A stretch of 64,000 nt of DNA from Silvibacterium acidisoli (GCA_022870745.1 CP085323.1:3286001-3350000); one strand, 5' to 3'; shown: positions 52,412-61,376, numbered from the stretch's first letter. A program made the numbers and translations. Notes: generated from the sequence alone by a model not told the origin.

Positions 52412-52766
52412 TTGGCCTCTCATATTTTTGTGACTGTTACTGAACCAAGGATGAAGAGAAGAAACTGCATGGGCTTCTTGCGACCCATTGCCGCGACTTT
52501 CAGACCATCCTTGTTTTCCGATAAACACACCAAAGGTGTGCCGTACGGGGCATCGGGACCGGACTTTGGGGATCGGGACGCTCGTAAACCTGTGGCTTAT
52601 GTTTACAGGCGAATGTGAAAAGGCTGCGAATTTTCAGTGAATAACCCGGGAAACTATTGGTGTCCGGTGCTGGACTTCCGATATATCCGTGCTGCATTCC
52701 ACGCAGATAAAAAGCCTCCCCAACGGGGAGGCCTGGTGCGACATTTCACGGTGAACTTCTGTGAAT
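52412..52766. other. Intergenic region between the porin and PIG-L genes
   Basis: A 355-base region with no supported gene. It should contain the porin promoter (minus strand, right of 52411) and holds the PIG-L terminator at 52709-52732. Its GC content is somewhat lower than that of the genes. No repeat other than that hairpin was seen. Confidence 0.6.
52709..52732 (-). terminator. Intrinsic terminator of the PIG-L deacetylase gene
   Basis: Perfect 8-bp stem GCCTCCCC/GGGGAGGC (52714-52721 with 52725-52732), loop AAC, followed on the minus strand by TTTTT. It is 35 bases past the stop codon. Confidence 0.88.
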
Positions 52767-55622
52767 TTAATGTGAATTTGTAGCAGTGGCAGTGACGTTA
52801 AGATTGGCGCCGATGCTCACCAGGTTTGCAAGAATCCGGAAAGCTCCGGGTATGCCTTCCGGCACCTGCCGGTAAAGGGCGTAGGCAACATATATATAGT
52901 TGCCTTTTCCCAGGCGGGTGTAAATGAGGCCGCCGCGCTGCGGATCCTGTCCAGGATCGTGTGTCTCGGTGAGAGGAGAGTAATGGCTGTCCCAGGAGTC
53001 GAGGAAGGAATGGCCGCGCTCCTCGACCCATCCGTTGAAATCTGCGGAGGAGATTTTGTTCGGCCACTGGAAGAGAGCATTGTCTGTGAGGGTAACCGGA
53101 TCCTTCTCTTCCACGACCTTTTCGGGATTGCCGCCGAGTGACAGCGCATAGGGAGCGTCCTGCGATCCGAAGCCGACGCTCTGATACTGCACAATGAGCG
53201 AGCCTCCCTGGCGAACATAGTCCATTAAGCGCTGGGTATTGGCTCGCAGTTCAGGGCGGTTGGAGTAGGCGCGGATACCGATGACGATGGCGTTGTATCG
53301 GCTCAGGTCGCTGCCGGAGATTTCTGCTGTAGTGAGCAGGTGTGGGTGCAGACCCAGCTCTTCCAGCGCCTGCGGCATGGCGTCGCCCGTCCCCATGATG
53401 TAGCCGATGTTCAGTTTTGGATCGACCTTCACATCCGCACCGCGCGCTTCGTACGAAGCGGAACGATAGAGGAAGTAGGGACGCACGCCGGGGTATCCGA
53501 CTTCCTGTACGCCTTCGTTGAAGAGATCGTTTCCACTCTGCGCGATTGCTTTAATCGGAACGCTGGAGGTGTCGACGGCTGTTGGGTGAATCGTGAAGGT
53601 AGTCGGAATGGCTTCGCCCGCGCGCAGATGAAGGCTGGCTGTAGGAGGATCGGATGTCCAGCCGGAGGGCAACTCGAGATGCAGGGTTGCGTCATCTTTC
53701 TCGGCCTGCTCGTTCTTTACCGTGACCGTAAGTGGGAACGCAGTCGCTCCGAGTGTGACGATGCCTGCGTTCGAGGAGAAGCCGACCGAGATTTTCGGCA
53801 GAACGACAAGCGGCTCGTAGAGGCTGCCGAATCCATGCTCGCGATGCACGGTCTGCACGACCTGCCCGATGCGAATGGGCAGGCCGTCATAAGTGAACTC
53901 CGCCCATCCGGCCAATGGATAAGGCGCGAGCGGACGGTTGGCAAGCTTCGGGTCAGAGAGATCGTAGTATGCCTGCTCGGTATCCGGCCGTGAGAAATAG
54001 GGCCGCGTGAGCCGGGCGTTATGAGGAACGGTTACACGGTAGATGATGTCTCCGGCGTTGCTCCAGACGCTGTCCATGCCGGGCGAACCAAGGCGCTGCA
54101 TGGTCCACGGCGTGGTGTCCGAGGGCTCGAGCCAGGTTTTGGTCAGCCGCAACGGACCGCCGGTAGACCACGGGCCCGCGCTGGTGACGTGCAGGCGCAC
54201 ATCGAACTCGGAGCTGGGAGTAACGGCAATCGGCGTGTCAGCCGCTGTATTCGAGAGCGCATCGGGCTTGTCTGCGGTGCGCGGGATAACGAAGGCGTTG
54301 ACCTGCAGGCCGAGAGCTTCGGCAATGGCGGTGTTGAACTGTGTGACCTTCACCCGGAGCTCGTGATCGATGTTCGCTTTGTCGGTCGCGGAGAGCGGGC
54401 TGTCTTTGACGGCGGCGATAAGGTCGAGAGTCTCGCGATAGCCGGCGGCCAGTTCGGGCGCGATCTTCGACGGATCGGACGGCAGGTAGCCGAAGGTGGC
54501 CGTCATTACATGCTGGTCGATCTTGCTGAGCGCTGTTTTCAGAAAGGTCGCGTCGCCGTGCGCGAGGATCGCCATACCGGGCAGCGAGGTGTCGATGCCG
54601 TCGAAGATGTTCGTCTCATGATCGCTGACGGGGACGTCGGAAGCATAGCGGTGATAGGCGACTGAAACCGGACCGGGTAGCGGGTAGTTGCCGCCTCCGT
54701 ACTGCGACTTCTGGTTGCTCCAGCCTTCACGCGCGATCTGGAAATAGGAGCGTCCGAGGATGGGATCGTAGGTACCCTCGGGAATCTGGACATCCGCGGA
54801 GGGTGCCTTGTCGCTCCACTCGCCGGTGATGTAGTTGTAGAAGCGCACCGGCGCCCACTTGTTGGTCGCGTAGTCAAACATCCCTCGCTGGGTGATGGAG
54901 AAGAAGGGAAGGCGCTCGTAGATCTTTAACGGCTTCCAGGGCAGGAGGCCTTCGGCGATCTGGTCGGGGAAGACATTGGGGTCGCCGGCAAGCTTGTAAA
55001 CCTCCTGCGCGGCTTCGCCCGCTACCTGGTGGTGGCCATGGCCATCGGTAATGCCCCCGACAAAGACCGAAGTGACGACAAGCGGCCGGTATATGCGCAC
55101 TGCGCGCACTGCGTCATAGAGGACGCGATCGCGGCCCCATTTTTCATGCGCTTCGTCGATGGTCTTTGAGAAGCCGTAATCGGCAACACGTGAAAAGAAC
55201 TGTTCCGTGCCGGAGTATTCGTCTGCCAGTAGAAGTTCGTTGGTGCGGATGAGGCCGAGTGCGTCGTCTGCTTCGCTGGACATGGCGTTCTGTCCGCCCT
55301 CGCCGCGGGTGAGGGTGAGCAGGGCTGTTCGCGCGCCGAGGCCGCGCGATTCAAGCGTGAGCAGGCCGCCGTCTTCATCGTCAGGATGAGCCACGATGGT
55401 CATGAGGCTCGCCCAGGTGTGCAGCTTGCGCAGGGTCTGTGCGAGGCCGTCCGCGCCTCGATCCTCGGGAAGCGTCTGGGCATCCGGCGAGGCGGCAATC
55501 TGCGTTTGCCATGGCGTGACCTGGGAGAGCAAAGAGCCGGCAGACAGAGTGCAGGCGAGCGCCAGGCAGATTGCAGGACGCGGCAGTCGTAGAGGTGAGC
55601 GGCGAGCAGCGTGCATGAACAT
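52767..55622 (-). CDS. Secreted PIG-L (LmbE-like) family deacetylase with large C-terminal region
   Basis: A 951-residue protein from ATG 55622 (ATG 55616 is an alternative). A signal peptide lies within residues 12-34. The PIG-L domain has AHPDDED with His79 and the Asp pair, TRGEGGQN, and TDGHGHHQVAG with metal-ligand His at 195-198. The family removes N-acetyl groups from sugars such as GlcNAc derivatives. About residue 590 onward is beta-rich (NEW3-like, e.g. FPLTVTVKNEQ), and residues about 770-860 (YNAIVIGIRAYSN, GGSLIVQYQS) resemble a glutamine-amidotransferase-like fold. The start is only 22 bases from the divergent permease start. Confidence 0.88.
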   Translation of the reverse strand: MFMHAARRSPLRLPRPAICLALACTLSAGSLLSQVTPWQTQIAASPDAQTLPEDRGADGLAQTLRKLHTWASLMTIVAHPDDEDGGLLTLESRGLGARTALLTLTRGEGGQNAMSSEADDALGLIRTNELLLADEYSGTEQFFSRVADYGFSKTIDEAHEKWGRDRVLYDAVRAVRIYRPLVVTSVFVGGITDGHGHHQVAGEAAQEVYKLAGDPNVFPDQIAEGLLPWKPLKIYERLPFFSITQRGMFDYATNKWAPVRFYNYITGEWSDKAPSADVQIPEGTYDPILGRSYFQIAREGWSNQKSQYGGGNYPLPGPVSVAYHRYASDVPVSDHETNIFDGIDTSLPGMAILAHGDATFLKTALSKIDQHVMTATFGYLPSDPSKIAPELAAGYRETLDLIAAVKDSPLSATDKANIDHELRVKVTQFNTAIAEALGLQVNAFVIPRTADKPDALSNTAADTPIAVTPSSEFDVRLHVTSAGPWSTGGPLRLTKTWLEPSDTTPWTMQRLGSPGMDSVWSNAGDIIYRVTVPHNARLTRPYFSRPDTEQAYYDLSDPKLANRPLAPYPLAGWAEFTYDGLPIRIGQVVQTVHREHGFGSLYEPLVVLPKISVGFSSNAGIVTLGATAFPLTVTVKNEQAEKDDATLHLELPSGWTSDPPTASLHLRAGEAIPTTFTIHPTAVDTSSVPIKAIAQSGNDLFNEGVQEVGYPGVRPYFLYRSASYEARGADVKVDPKLNIGYIMGTGDAMPQALEELGLHPHLLTTAEISGSDLSRYNAIVIGIRAYSNRPELRANTQRLMDYVRQGGSLIVQYQSVGFGSQDAPYALSLGGNPEKVVEEKDPVTLTDNALFQWPNKISSADFNGWVEERGHSFLDSWDSHYSPLTETHDPGQDPQRGGLIYTRLGKGNYIYVAYALYRQVPEGIPGAFRILANLVSIGANLNVTATATNSH

Positions 55623-55644
55623 TCAGTGTACAATCCGGCAAGCC

Positions 55645-57054
55645 ATGGCTGAAATGAGTTCCCCATCGAAGCTTCAGCGGCAAATCGGGCTGGGCAGCGC
55701 TGTCTCGATCAATATGTTGAGCATGATCGGCGTTGGCCCGTTCATCACGCTGCCGCTGGTGGTGATGGCCATGGGTGGTCCGCAGGCCATTCTCGGATGG
55801 GTGCTTGGCGCGGTCATTGCCATCTGCGACGGGCTGGTGTGGGCGGAACTGGGCGCGGCAATGCCTGAGGCCGGTGGCTCGTATGCCTTCCTGCGCGAGA
55901 TCTACGGACGCGATGGCGCGGGAAAGCTCGTCTCGTTTCTCTACATCTGGCAGCTTGGCTTTACTGCTCCGCTGTCGATCGCTTCAGGATGCATCGGGCT
56001 GGCGCAGTATGCGGCTTATTTGTGGCCGGGGTTGAATAAGCCGTGGCACGTGGCTGGGCATTCCGTTGCCTTAACGAGCATGATTGCGGCTGGTAGTTGT
56101 GTGTTCGCGGTCGTGTTGCTCTATCGCAACCTGAGCGCCGTTACGCGCATTGCCTGGGCGATTACCGGAGGCGTTCTGCTGGCGATCGGCATGACGATTT
56201 TTGCCGGGGCCTCGCATTTTCACCCCGGCTATCTGAAGTTGCCTGCAGGAGCGTTTGCCGCGACTCCGGCTTTCCTTAAAGGGCTGGGAGCGGCGACGCT
56301 GCTGGCTACCTACGACTACTGGGGCTATTACGCTGTCTGCTTCCTGGGCGGCGAGGTACGCAGGCCGGAGAAGACCATTCCGAGGGCAATCCTGCTTTCG
56401 ATCGGGGTCGTGGCGGCTCTTTACCTGTGCATGAATGTCAGCGTGCTTGGCGTGATTCCGCTGCAGGAACTGATGCATTCGGGATCAGTGAAATTTGCGG
56501 TGGTGGCGACGCTCATGGATCGCACCTTTGGCGCGACCGCAGCGAAAGTGCTCTCGCTGCTGGTGATGTGGACGGCGTTTGCATCGGTGTTCTCTTTGCT
56601 GCTGGCTTATTCGCGTGCGCCGTATGCAGCGGCGGTGGACGGAAACTATTTTGGGGCGTTTGCGCGGCTGCACCGGAAGCATGGTTTCCCGACGGTTTCG
56701 CTGCTGGCGCTGGGTGCGGTGGCGACCCTGTTCTGCTTTTTCGACTTATCGAGCGTAATCGCTGCGCTGGTAGCGATTCGCATCCTGCTGCAATACATGC
56801 TGCAGCAGGTTGGAGTGATCATGCTGCGAGCGCAGCGGCCGGAGATGCCGCGCCCATTCCGGATCTGGCTCTACCCATTGCCGCCTTTACTGGCGCTGAC
56901 GGGATTTGTCTTTATCGTCTTTTCGCGGCCGCATGCTTCGCGGGAGCTGCTCTTCGCTGTAGTGGTGGCCGTGGCAGGCACGCTGCTTTACCTCGTGCGG
57001 GCATTGCGGCGGCGAGAATGGCCGTTTCGGCCATCTCGTTCGGAGATGGCTTAG
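55645..57054 (+). CDS. APC-superfamily amino-acid permease
   Basis: A 469-residue protein from ATG 55645 (ATG 55654 is an alternative); the longer open frame overlaps the divergent deacetylase gene and is discarded. NMLSMIGVGPFITLPLVVM is the conserved helix 1 with the GxG-type break of APC transporters, and WAELGAAMPEAGGSYAFLREIYG is the helix 2-3 region. About twelve membrane helices can be seen. Substrate is probably an amino acid or amine in symport or exchange; which one is not clear. Confidence 0.88.
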   Translation: MAEMSSPSKLQRQIGLGSAVSINMLSMIGVGPFITLPLVVMAMGGPQAILGWVLGAVIAICDGLVWAELGAAMPEAGGSYAFLREIYGRDGAGKLVSFLYIWQLGFTAPLSIASGCIGLAQYAAYLWPGLNKPWHVAGHSVALTSMIAAGSCVFAVVLLYRNLSAVTRIAWAITGGVLLAIGMTIFAGASHFHPGYLKLPAGAFAATPAFLKGLGAATLLATYDYWGYYAVCFLGGEVRRPEKTIPRAILLSIGVVAALYLCMNVSVLGVIPLQELMHSGSVKFAVVATLMDRTFGATAAKVLSLLVMWTAFASVFSLLLAYSRAPYAAAVDGNYFGAFARLHRKHGFPTVSLLALGAVATLFCFFDLSSVIAALVAIRILLQYMLQQVGVIMLRAQRPEMPRPFRIWLYPLPPLLALTGFVFIVFSRPHASRELLFAVVVAVAGTLLYLVRALRRREWPFRPSRSEMA

Positions 57055-57266
57055 CCGTCGGAGCATGCTCTCCGCACACTGTTTTTTCACCGCGAAGACG
57101 CGAAGAACGCAAAGAAAAGCCGCGAAGGACTTGCTTGTGGGGTCCGTCCTTCCTGACGGTGAGAGGAACGGCAGGTTTCTCTCACCGTCAAGGAATGACA
57201 ACTTTAGAGGGTGCGTCTTTAAGTGCAGCAGAGCAGCAGCAAGGCGGAATTCGATGGCTGCTGCCG
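57055..57266. other. Intergenic region with repeat-like sequences, permease to IclR gene
   Basis: No gene is supported. It contains CACCGCGAAGACGCGAAGAA, a phrase of the kind often repeated between bacterial genes, and the inverted repeat at 57154-57190. Genes on both sides converge here, so a terminator function is possible. Confidence 0.5.
57154..57190. repeat. 12-bp perfect inverted repeat
   Basis: TGACGGTGAGAG (57154-57165) and CTCTCACCGTCA (57179-57190) pair perfectly around 13 bases, and pairing extends by about four bases with one bulge. The element looks like a mobile palindromic intergenic repeat of the kind common in Acidobacteriaceae. Confidence 0.65.
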
Positions 57267-58055
57267 TTATTTCTTTACGGCTACCGCCGGTTGTGGAACG
57301 CCGCCGATGGCCTCGCTGAGTTTCGCACTCGCCGTGCGCAACGCGGTGTGGACGGCCTTGGGGGTCGTGGTGTCTTCCATGCGAGCCAGGTAGGGTACGG
57401 TGAAGGCCGCGGCGGCATAGCCGTTCTCGTCGAGGACGGGGTAGGTGATGTTGATGACACCTCGGATCTCGTAGCTGGCGCGCTCTTCGAAGCCCTGCGC
57501 TTTGATCTTGGTCAGGTGCTGGTTCAGATCCTTGGGCACCTTGTGGCCGGTCTGCTCCTGCCATTGGGCGATGGCGCGGTCGCGCTGCTCCTCGGGAAGG
57601 TGAGCGAGGATGACGTGGCCTGTTGCGGCGTGCATAAGGTCGACGATCGATCCGGTTTTCACGTAGAAGCCGGGACTGATAGGCGAATCTGCCTGAGCGA
57701 TGATGACGATCTGTCCGCGCTCGAGTACGCCCATGTGGCAGGACTGGTTGATGGCGTGAACGACTTCCTGCATGATGGGCAGTGATTCGGTCACAAGACG
57801 CTTGACCGGCGGATACTCGGTTGCCATGCGGAAGATCTTCAAGGTCAGGTGGAAGCGTTCGTCCTGCTCGGAGCGGGCGATATAGCCGCGTTCTTCCAGG
57901 CAGAGCAGCATACGGAAGATCTCAGAGACGGTCCGGTTCAGCCGCCGCGCTACGTCGCTCTTGTTCAGCCCTGCAGGTTCCTGCGCGAAGAGTTCCAGGA
58001 TGTCGAGCCCTTTTTCGAGCGCAGGTGTAGGGTAGCGTCTTTTAACCTTTTTCAA
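57267..58055 (-). CDS. IclR-family transcriptional regulator
   Basis: A 262-residue protein from ATG 58055. The N-terminal winged helix reads ALEKGLDILELFAQEP, NKSDVARRLNRTVSEIFRMLLCLEERGYI; the effector domain has MGVLERGQIVIIAQADS and VDLMHAATGHVILAHLP. IclR proteins are mostly repressors or activators of catabolic operons, bound by a small carboxylate or sugar acid. It is divergent from the fucose operon and most likely regulates it. The ligand may be a fuconate-pathway intermediate, which is inference. Confidence 0.93.
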   Translation of the reverse strand: MKKVKRRYPTPALEKGLDILELFAQEPAGLNKSDVARRLNRTVSEIFRMLLCLEERGYIARSEQDERFHLTLKIFRMATEYPPVKRLVTESLPIMQEVVHAINQSCHMGVLERGQIVIIAQADSPISPGFYVKTGSIVDLMHAATGHVILAHLPEEQRDRAIAQWQEQTGHKVPKDLNQHLTKIKAQGFEERASYEIRGVINITYPVLDENGYAAAAFTVPYLARMEDTTTPKAVHTALRTASAKLSEAIGGVPQPAVAVKK

Positions 58056-58171
58056 TGTGTTCGTGTCCCAAAGCGTTATCTTGCTGAAAGAATGGGTGGG
58101 AAGTCACGAGAATTGTAACGCGGCAGGCAAAGAGATACGCAACTTCCTTCGCGTCGTCGCCTGTAAAAACG

Positions 58172-58190
58172 TATTTTGTTGTATAAAATA
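58172..58190 (+). promoter_or_regulatory. Palindromic operator/promoter candidate of the fucose operon
   Basis: TATTTT (58172-58177) and AAAATA (58185-58190) form an inverted repeat with a 7-base spacer, and the right part reads TATAAAAT, a good -10 element. It lies in the 220-base region between the IclR gene and the operon, so a regulator bound here would block or recruit RNA polymerase. No clear -35 was found. Confidence 0.45.
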
Positions 58191-58275
58191 GCATCGCTTT
58201 CTTTCCCGATCTTTTCACCGTCTAGCGACTTGATGGCCTGGGAGAAGGAAGCATCGTTGTCTTCGAAGCTTGAGC

Positions 58276-59367
58276 ATGATGAATCTGGATCTGGAAAATC
58301 GACTGCAGGCGGCTCTGCGCGAGGCCGTGCCTCCGCTCCCTGGAGAGCCTCGCCCCATCATCATTATTGGAGCCGGCGGTATCGTGCAGCATGCTCATCT
58401 GCCTGCTTATCGGAACGCGGGTTTTCCGGTTGCGGCGCTGGTGGATGTGAGCCAGGAGAAGGCAGCGGCACTGGCGCGTGAATATAGCATTCCGCTGGCG
58501 ACGGTTTCTGTTGAGACCGCCATCAGGACTGCTCCCAGGGATGCGATCTTCGATCTTGCGGTGCCCGCCGGTGCCATTCTGAAAGTGCTGCCCTTGTTGC
58601 CGGATGGAGCGGCGGTGCTGATCCAGAAGCCGATGGGGAACACCCTCGAGGAAGCGGAACAGATCCTCGAGATATGCCGGAGCAAGGGATTGACGGCGGC
58701 TGTGAACTTCCAGCTGCGGTATTCAAGCGTCATGCTGGCCGCCAAGAAGATCGCAGAGTCAGGCGCCCTCGGACAGATCCATGACATGGAGGTGGTGGTG
58801 AGCACCTACACTCCATGGGATCTCTGGGACTTCCTGGCTACTGCTCCGCGGCTTGAGATTCTGTATCACAGCATTCACTATGTTGACCTGGTGCGGGCCT
58901 GGTTCGGCAATCCGCAAAAGGTGCTGGCGCGCACGGTGAAGAATCCGCAGATGCCCAGTCTATCTGCGACCAAGAGCGTGATCGCGCTCGACTATGGCGA
59001 CTGGAAGCGCGTCTACATTGCGACCAATCATGGCCATCTCTACAAGGACTCGCAGCGCAGTTACGTGCAGTGGGAAGGAACCGAGGGTTCTCTTCACGCG
59101 GTTATGGGGCTGAACCTGGATTATCCGAAAGGCGTGCCTGACTCGCTGCGGTTTGCTCCTGCCGGCGGCGAGTGGCAGACCTTGCCGACGACGGGCAACT
59201 GGGTTCCGGACGCATTTGCGGGGTCGATGGGAGCACTCCAGGCATACGTGACCGGGGAGATCGACCATTTGCAGTCCAGTGTCGAGGATGCCATCGACAC
59301 GATGCGCACGGTTGAAGCAGCATATATCTCGAACGAAGAGGATGGCGTATCCATCCAGCGGAGATAA
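58276..59367 (+). CDS. Gfo/Idh/MocA-family NAD(P)-dependent oxidoreductase
   Basis: A 363-residue protein. Codons TTG 58270, ATG 58276 and ATG 58279 are possible starts; the ribosome-binding site is weak and I use ATG 58276. PIIIIGAGGIVQHAHLPAY is the Rossmann nucleotide site; IQKPMGNTLEEAEQIL contains the family KP motif, and YHSIHYVDLVRAWFG the His-rich catalytic region. Such enzymes oxidise sugars or cyclitols. In this operon it may be a fucose or fuconolactone-step dehydrogenase, replacing the usual L-fucose dehydrogenase, but that is inferred from position. The next gene starts two bases after its stop. Confidence 0.83.
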   Translation: MMNLDLENRLQAALREAVPPLPGEPRPIIIIGAGGIVQHAHLPAYRNAGFPVAALVDVSQEKAAALAREYSIPLATVSVETAIRTAPRDAIFDLAVPAGAILKVLPLLPDGAAVLIQKPMGNTLEEAEQILEICRSKGLTAAVNFQLRYSSVMLAAKKIAESGALGQIHDMEVVVSTYTPWDLWDFLATAPRLEILYHSIHYVDLVRAWFGNPQKVLARTVKNPQMPSLSATKSVIALDYGDWKRVYIATNHGHLYKDSQRSYVQWEGTEGSLHAVMGLNLDYPKGVPDSLRFAPAGGEWQTLPTTGNWVPDAFAGSMGALQAYVTGEIDHLQSSVEDAIDTMRTVEAAYISNEEDGVSIQRR

Positions 59368-59369
59368 GA

Positions 59370-60605
59370 ATGGCAGAGACGAAGCTGCGAGTTGCTGTAA
59401 GGGAGTTCAGTGATTTTGAGAACGCGTTTGCCGAGCAGATTGCACTCTATCGGCAGGCGCACCCGGACGTTGAATTTGAGGCAGTTCCTTTCGACGTGCA
59501 CAGTCTGCACGCCGAGCTGTTCAAAAAAGACGGTCTCAAGCGCGGCACATGGGATATTGGCTTTATCAGCACGGACTGGACGGCGGAAGCGGTGGAGACG
59601 GGTTCGGTCGTGAACCTGAGTCCATACATGAGCGCCAAGCCTGTTGCGGACTGGCCCGAGGGATGGGCTGCCTCGATCACAGAGCCGCTGATATTCGACG
59701 ACGGACTCTATTCCCTGCCATGGCACGATGGCCCGGAGTGCCTGATTTATCGGCGCGACCTTTTCGAAGATGCTTCAGAGCAGGAGGCTTTTCGTAATCA
59801 ATACGGTTACGAATTGAAGCCGCCCAGGACGTGGAAGCAATTCACCGACATCGCGAAGTTCTTTACGCGCCCTGAGAAGGGGCTGTACGGCACGCTGATT
59901 GCAGCCTTTCCGGATGGCCATAATACGCTGTACGACTTTGCGTTGCAGGTCTGGAGCCGGGGCGGAGAACTGACCGATGCGAATGGTGTTCCGCAGCTGA
60001 CTTCGAAGGCTGCGTTAGATTCGCTCGAGTTTTATCGCCGTACGATTGCGGATGCGTCCTTGTGTTATCCGGGGTCGGCCGAGCTGGACTCGACCCGCTC
60101 CGGTGACGTGGTGTTGAGCGGATCGATTGCAATGATGGTGAACTGGTTCGGATTTGCGGCGCGCTGCGATCGTCCTGGATCCCCGCTGCAAGGCAGGATT
60201 GCCATTGCTCCCATACCCAGTGAAGAAGGCGTGACTTCGGCCTCGCTCTCGGTCTTCTGGACTTTGGGGATTGGCTCAGGTTCGGAGCAAAAGCAGGCCG
60301 CGTACGATTTTCTGCACTTCCTCACTTCAGAGGAGCGCGATCTCGGAATCGTAAAGCACGGCACGGTTGGAGTGAGGCTGTCGACATGGCGCCATCCACA
60401 GCTGCGGCAGGAAGTGCCGGTTTACGGCAAGATCGAGGAGATTTCTCTCGGAGCGCGCAAGTTGCCGCGCAGCACGGCGCTTGCGAAGTATGCGGACGTT
60501 TTGAACGATATGGTTGTTGAGGCGCTGACAACCAGTGAGTCTTCCATAGATATTTTGACCCGCGCGCAGCAGCGCGTGGAGAAGCAGGGGATCTTACTGA
60601 AATGA
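59370..60605 (+). CDS. Extracellular solute-binding-protein-like protein without signal peptide
   Basis: A 411-residue protein with GGAGATAAG before ATG 59370. KLRVAVREFSDFENAFAEQIALYRQ and DIGFISTDW, then DGLYSLPWHDGPECLIYRRDLFEDA and FLHFLTSEERDLG, are patterns of family-1 sugar-binding proteins of ABC transporters. The mature-like fold begins at the first residues: there is no hydrophobic segment, and the codons upstream in frame give none either. No permease or ATPase gene is in the operon. The protein should stay in the cytoplasm, where it might bind a sugar acid or act as a sensor or buffering protein. It overlaps the next gene by four bases. Confidence 0.85.
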   Translation: MAETKLRVAVREFSDFENAFAEQIALYRQAHPDVEFEAVPFDVHSLHAELFKKDGLKRGTWDIGFISTDWTAEAVETGSVVNLSPYMSAKPVADWPEGWAASITEPLIFDDGLYSLPWHDGPECLIYRRDLFEDASEQEAFRNQYGYELKPPRTWKQFTDIAKFFTRPEKGLYGTLIAAFPDGHNTLYDFALQVWSRGGELTDANGVPQLTSKAALDSLEFYRRTIADASLCYPGSAELDSTRSGDVVLSGSIAMMVNWFGFAARCDRPGSPLQGRIAIAPIPSEEGVTSASLSVFWTLGIGSGSEQKQAAYDFLHFLTSEERDLGIVKHGTVGVRLSTWRHPQLRQEVPVYGKIEEISLGARKLPRSTALAKYADVLNDMVVEALTTSESSIDILTRAQQRVEKQGILLK

Positions 60606-61351
60606 CACAAGAGGCATTCCGTCTTGACGGAAAATACGCGCTGGTGACCGGCGGTGCAAGCGGCATCGGAGAGGCGACCTGTCGCGAACTGGCACGGGCA
60701 GGAGCAGTCGTCTACGTTGCCGATATCAATCTGGAAAAGGCAAAAGAGCTCGCGTCTCAGCTGCCGAATGCGAAAGCGTTGCACATGGACGTGACAGACA
60801 TATCGTCAGTGGAAGCCGCGGCGAAGATCGAGCAGCTGGACATTCTGGTGAATAACGCCGGAATCGCTCATGTTGGCGACATTGCGCACTGTGAGCCTGA
60901 CGACTTTGACCGGCTGATGACGGTGAATGTGAAGTCGGTATACCTGGTGACGCGTGGATTCCTGCCGTTGTTGCTGGCAAATCACGGATCGATTGTGAAC
61001 ATCGGTTCGGTGGCTGGCCAGGTGGGTATCAAACAGCGCTTTGCTTACTGCACGACGAAAGGCGCCGTGCTTGCAATGACACGCCAGCTTGCGGTGGAGT
61101 ATTCGAAAGAGCTGCGAGTGAACTGCATCTGCCCGGGCACGGTGCAGACGCCATTCGTAGAAGGCTATCTCGAGAAGTACCACGCTCATGAGAAAGACAA
61201 AGTACGCGCAGAGTTGAATGCACGGCAGCCGGTTGGCAGGCTGGGCAAGCCCGAAGAGATCGCATCTCTGGTTCGCTATATCTGCTCGAAAGAAGCAGAG
61301 TTCATGACAGGTTCCCTGGTCAACATCGATGGTGGATGGACCGCAGCGTAG
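60602..61351 (+). CDS. SDR-family dehydrogenase, probable 2-keto-3-deoxy-L-fuconate dehydrogenase
   Basis: A 249-residue SDR overlapping the previous gene by four bases. TGGASGIG at residues 17-24, NNAG at 85-88, Ser136, Tyr149 and Lys153 (YCTTK) form the cofactor and active sites. CICPGTVQTPF, ARQPVGRLGKPEEIASL and a final NIDGGW resemble the Xanthomonas-type enzyme that oxidises 2-keto-3-deoxy-L-fuconate to the 2,4-diketo acid. The next gene is an L-fuconate dehydratase and the one after it a fumarylacetoacetate-hydrolase-family enzyme, exactly the flanking steps. Other sugar SDR roles are possible. Confidence 0.82.
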   Translation: MTQEAFRLDGKYALVTGGASGIGEATCRELARAGAVVYVADINLEKAKELASQLPNAKALHMDVTDISSVEAAAKIEQLDILVNNAGIAHVGDIAHCEPDDFDRLMTVNVKSVYLVTRGFLPLLLANHGSIVNIGSVAGQVGIKQRFAYCTTKGAVLAMTRQLAVEYSKELRVNCICPGTVQTPFVEGYLEKYHAHEKDKVRAELNARQPVGRLGKPEEIASLVRYICSKEAEFMTGSLVNIDGGWTAA

Positions 61352-61376
61352 CGTTTTTTTAGGAGGATGATTTCGC

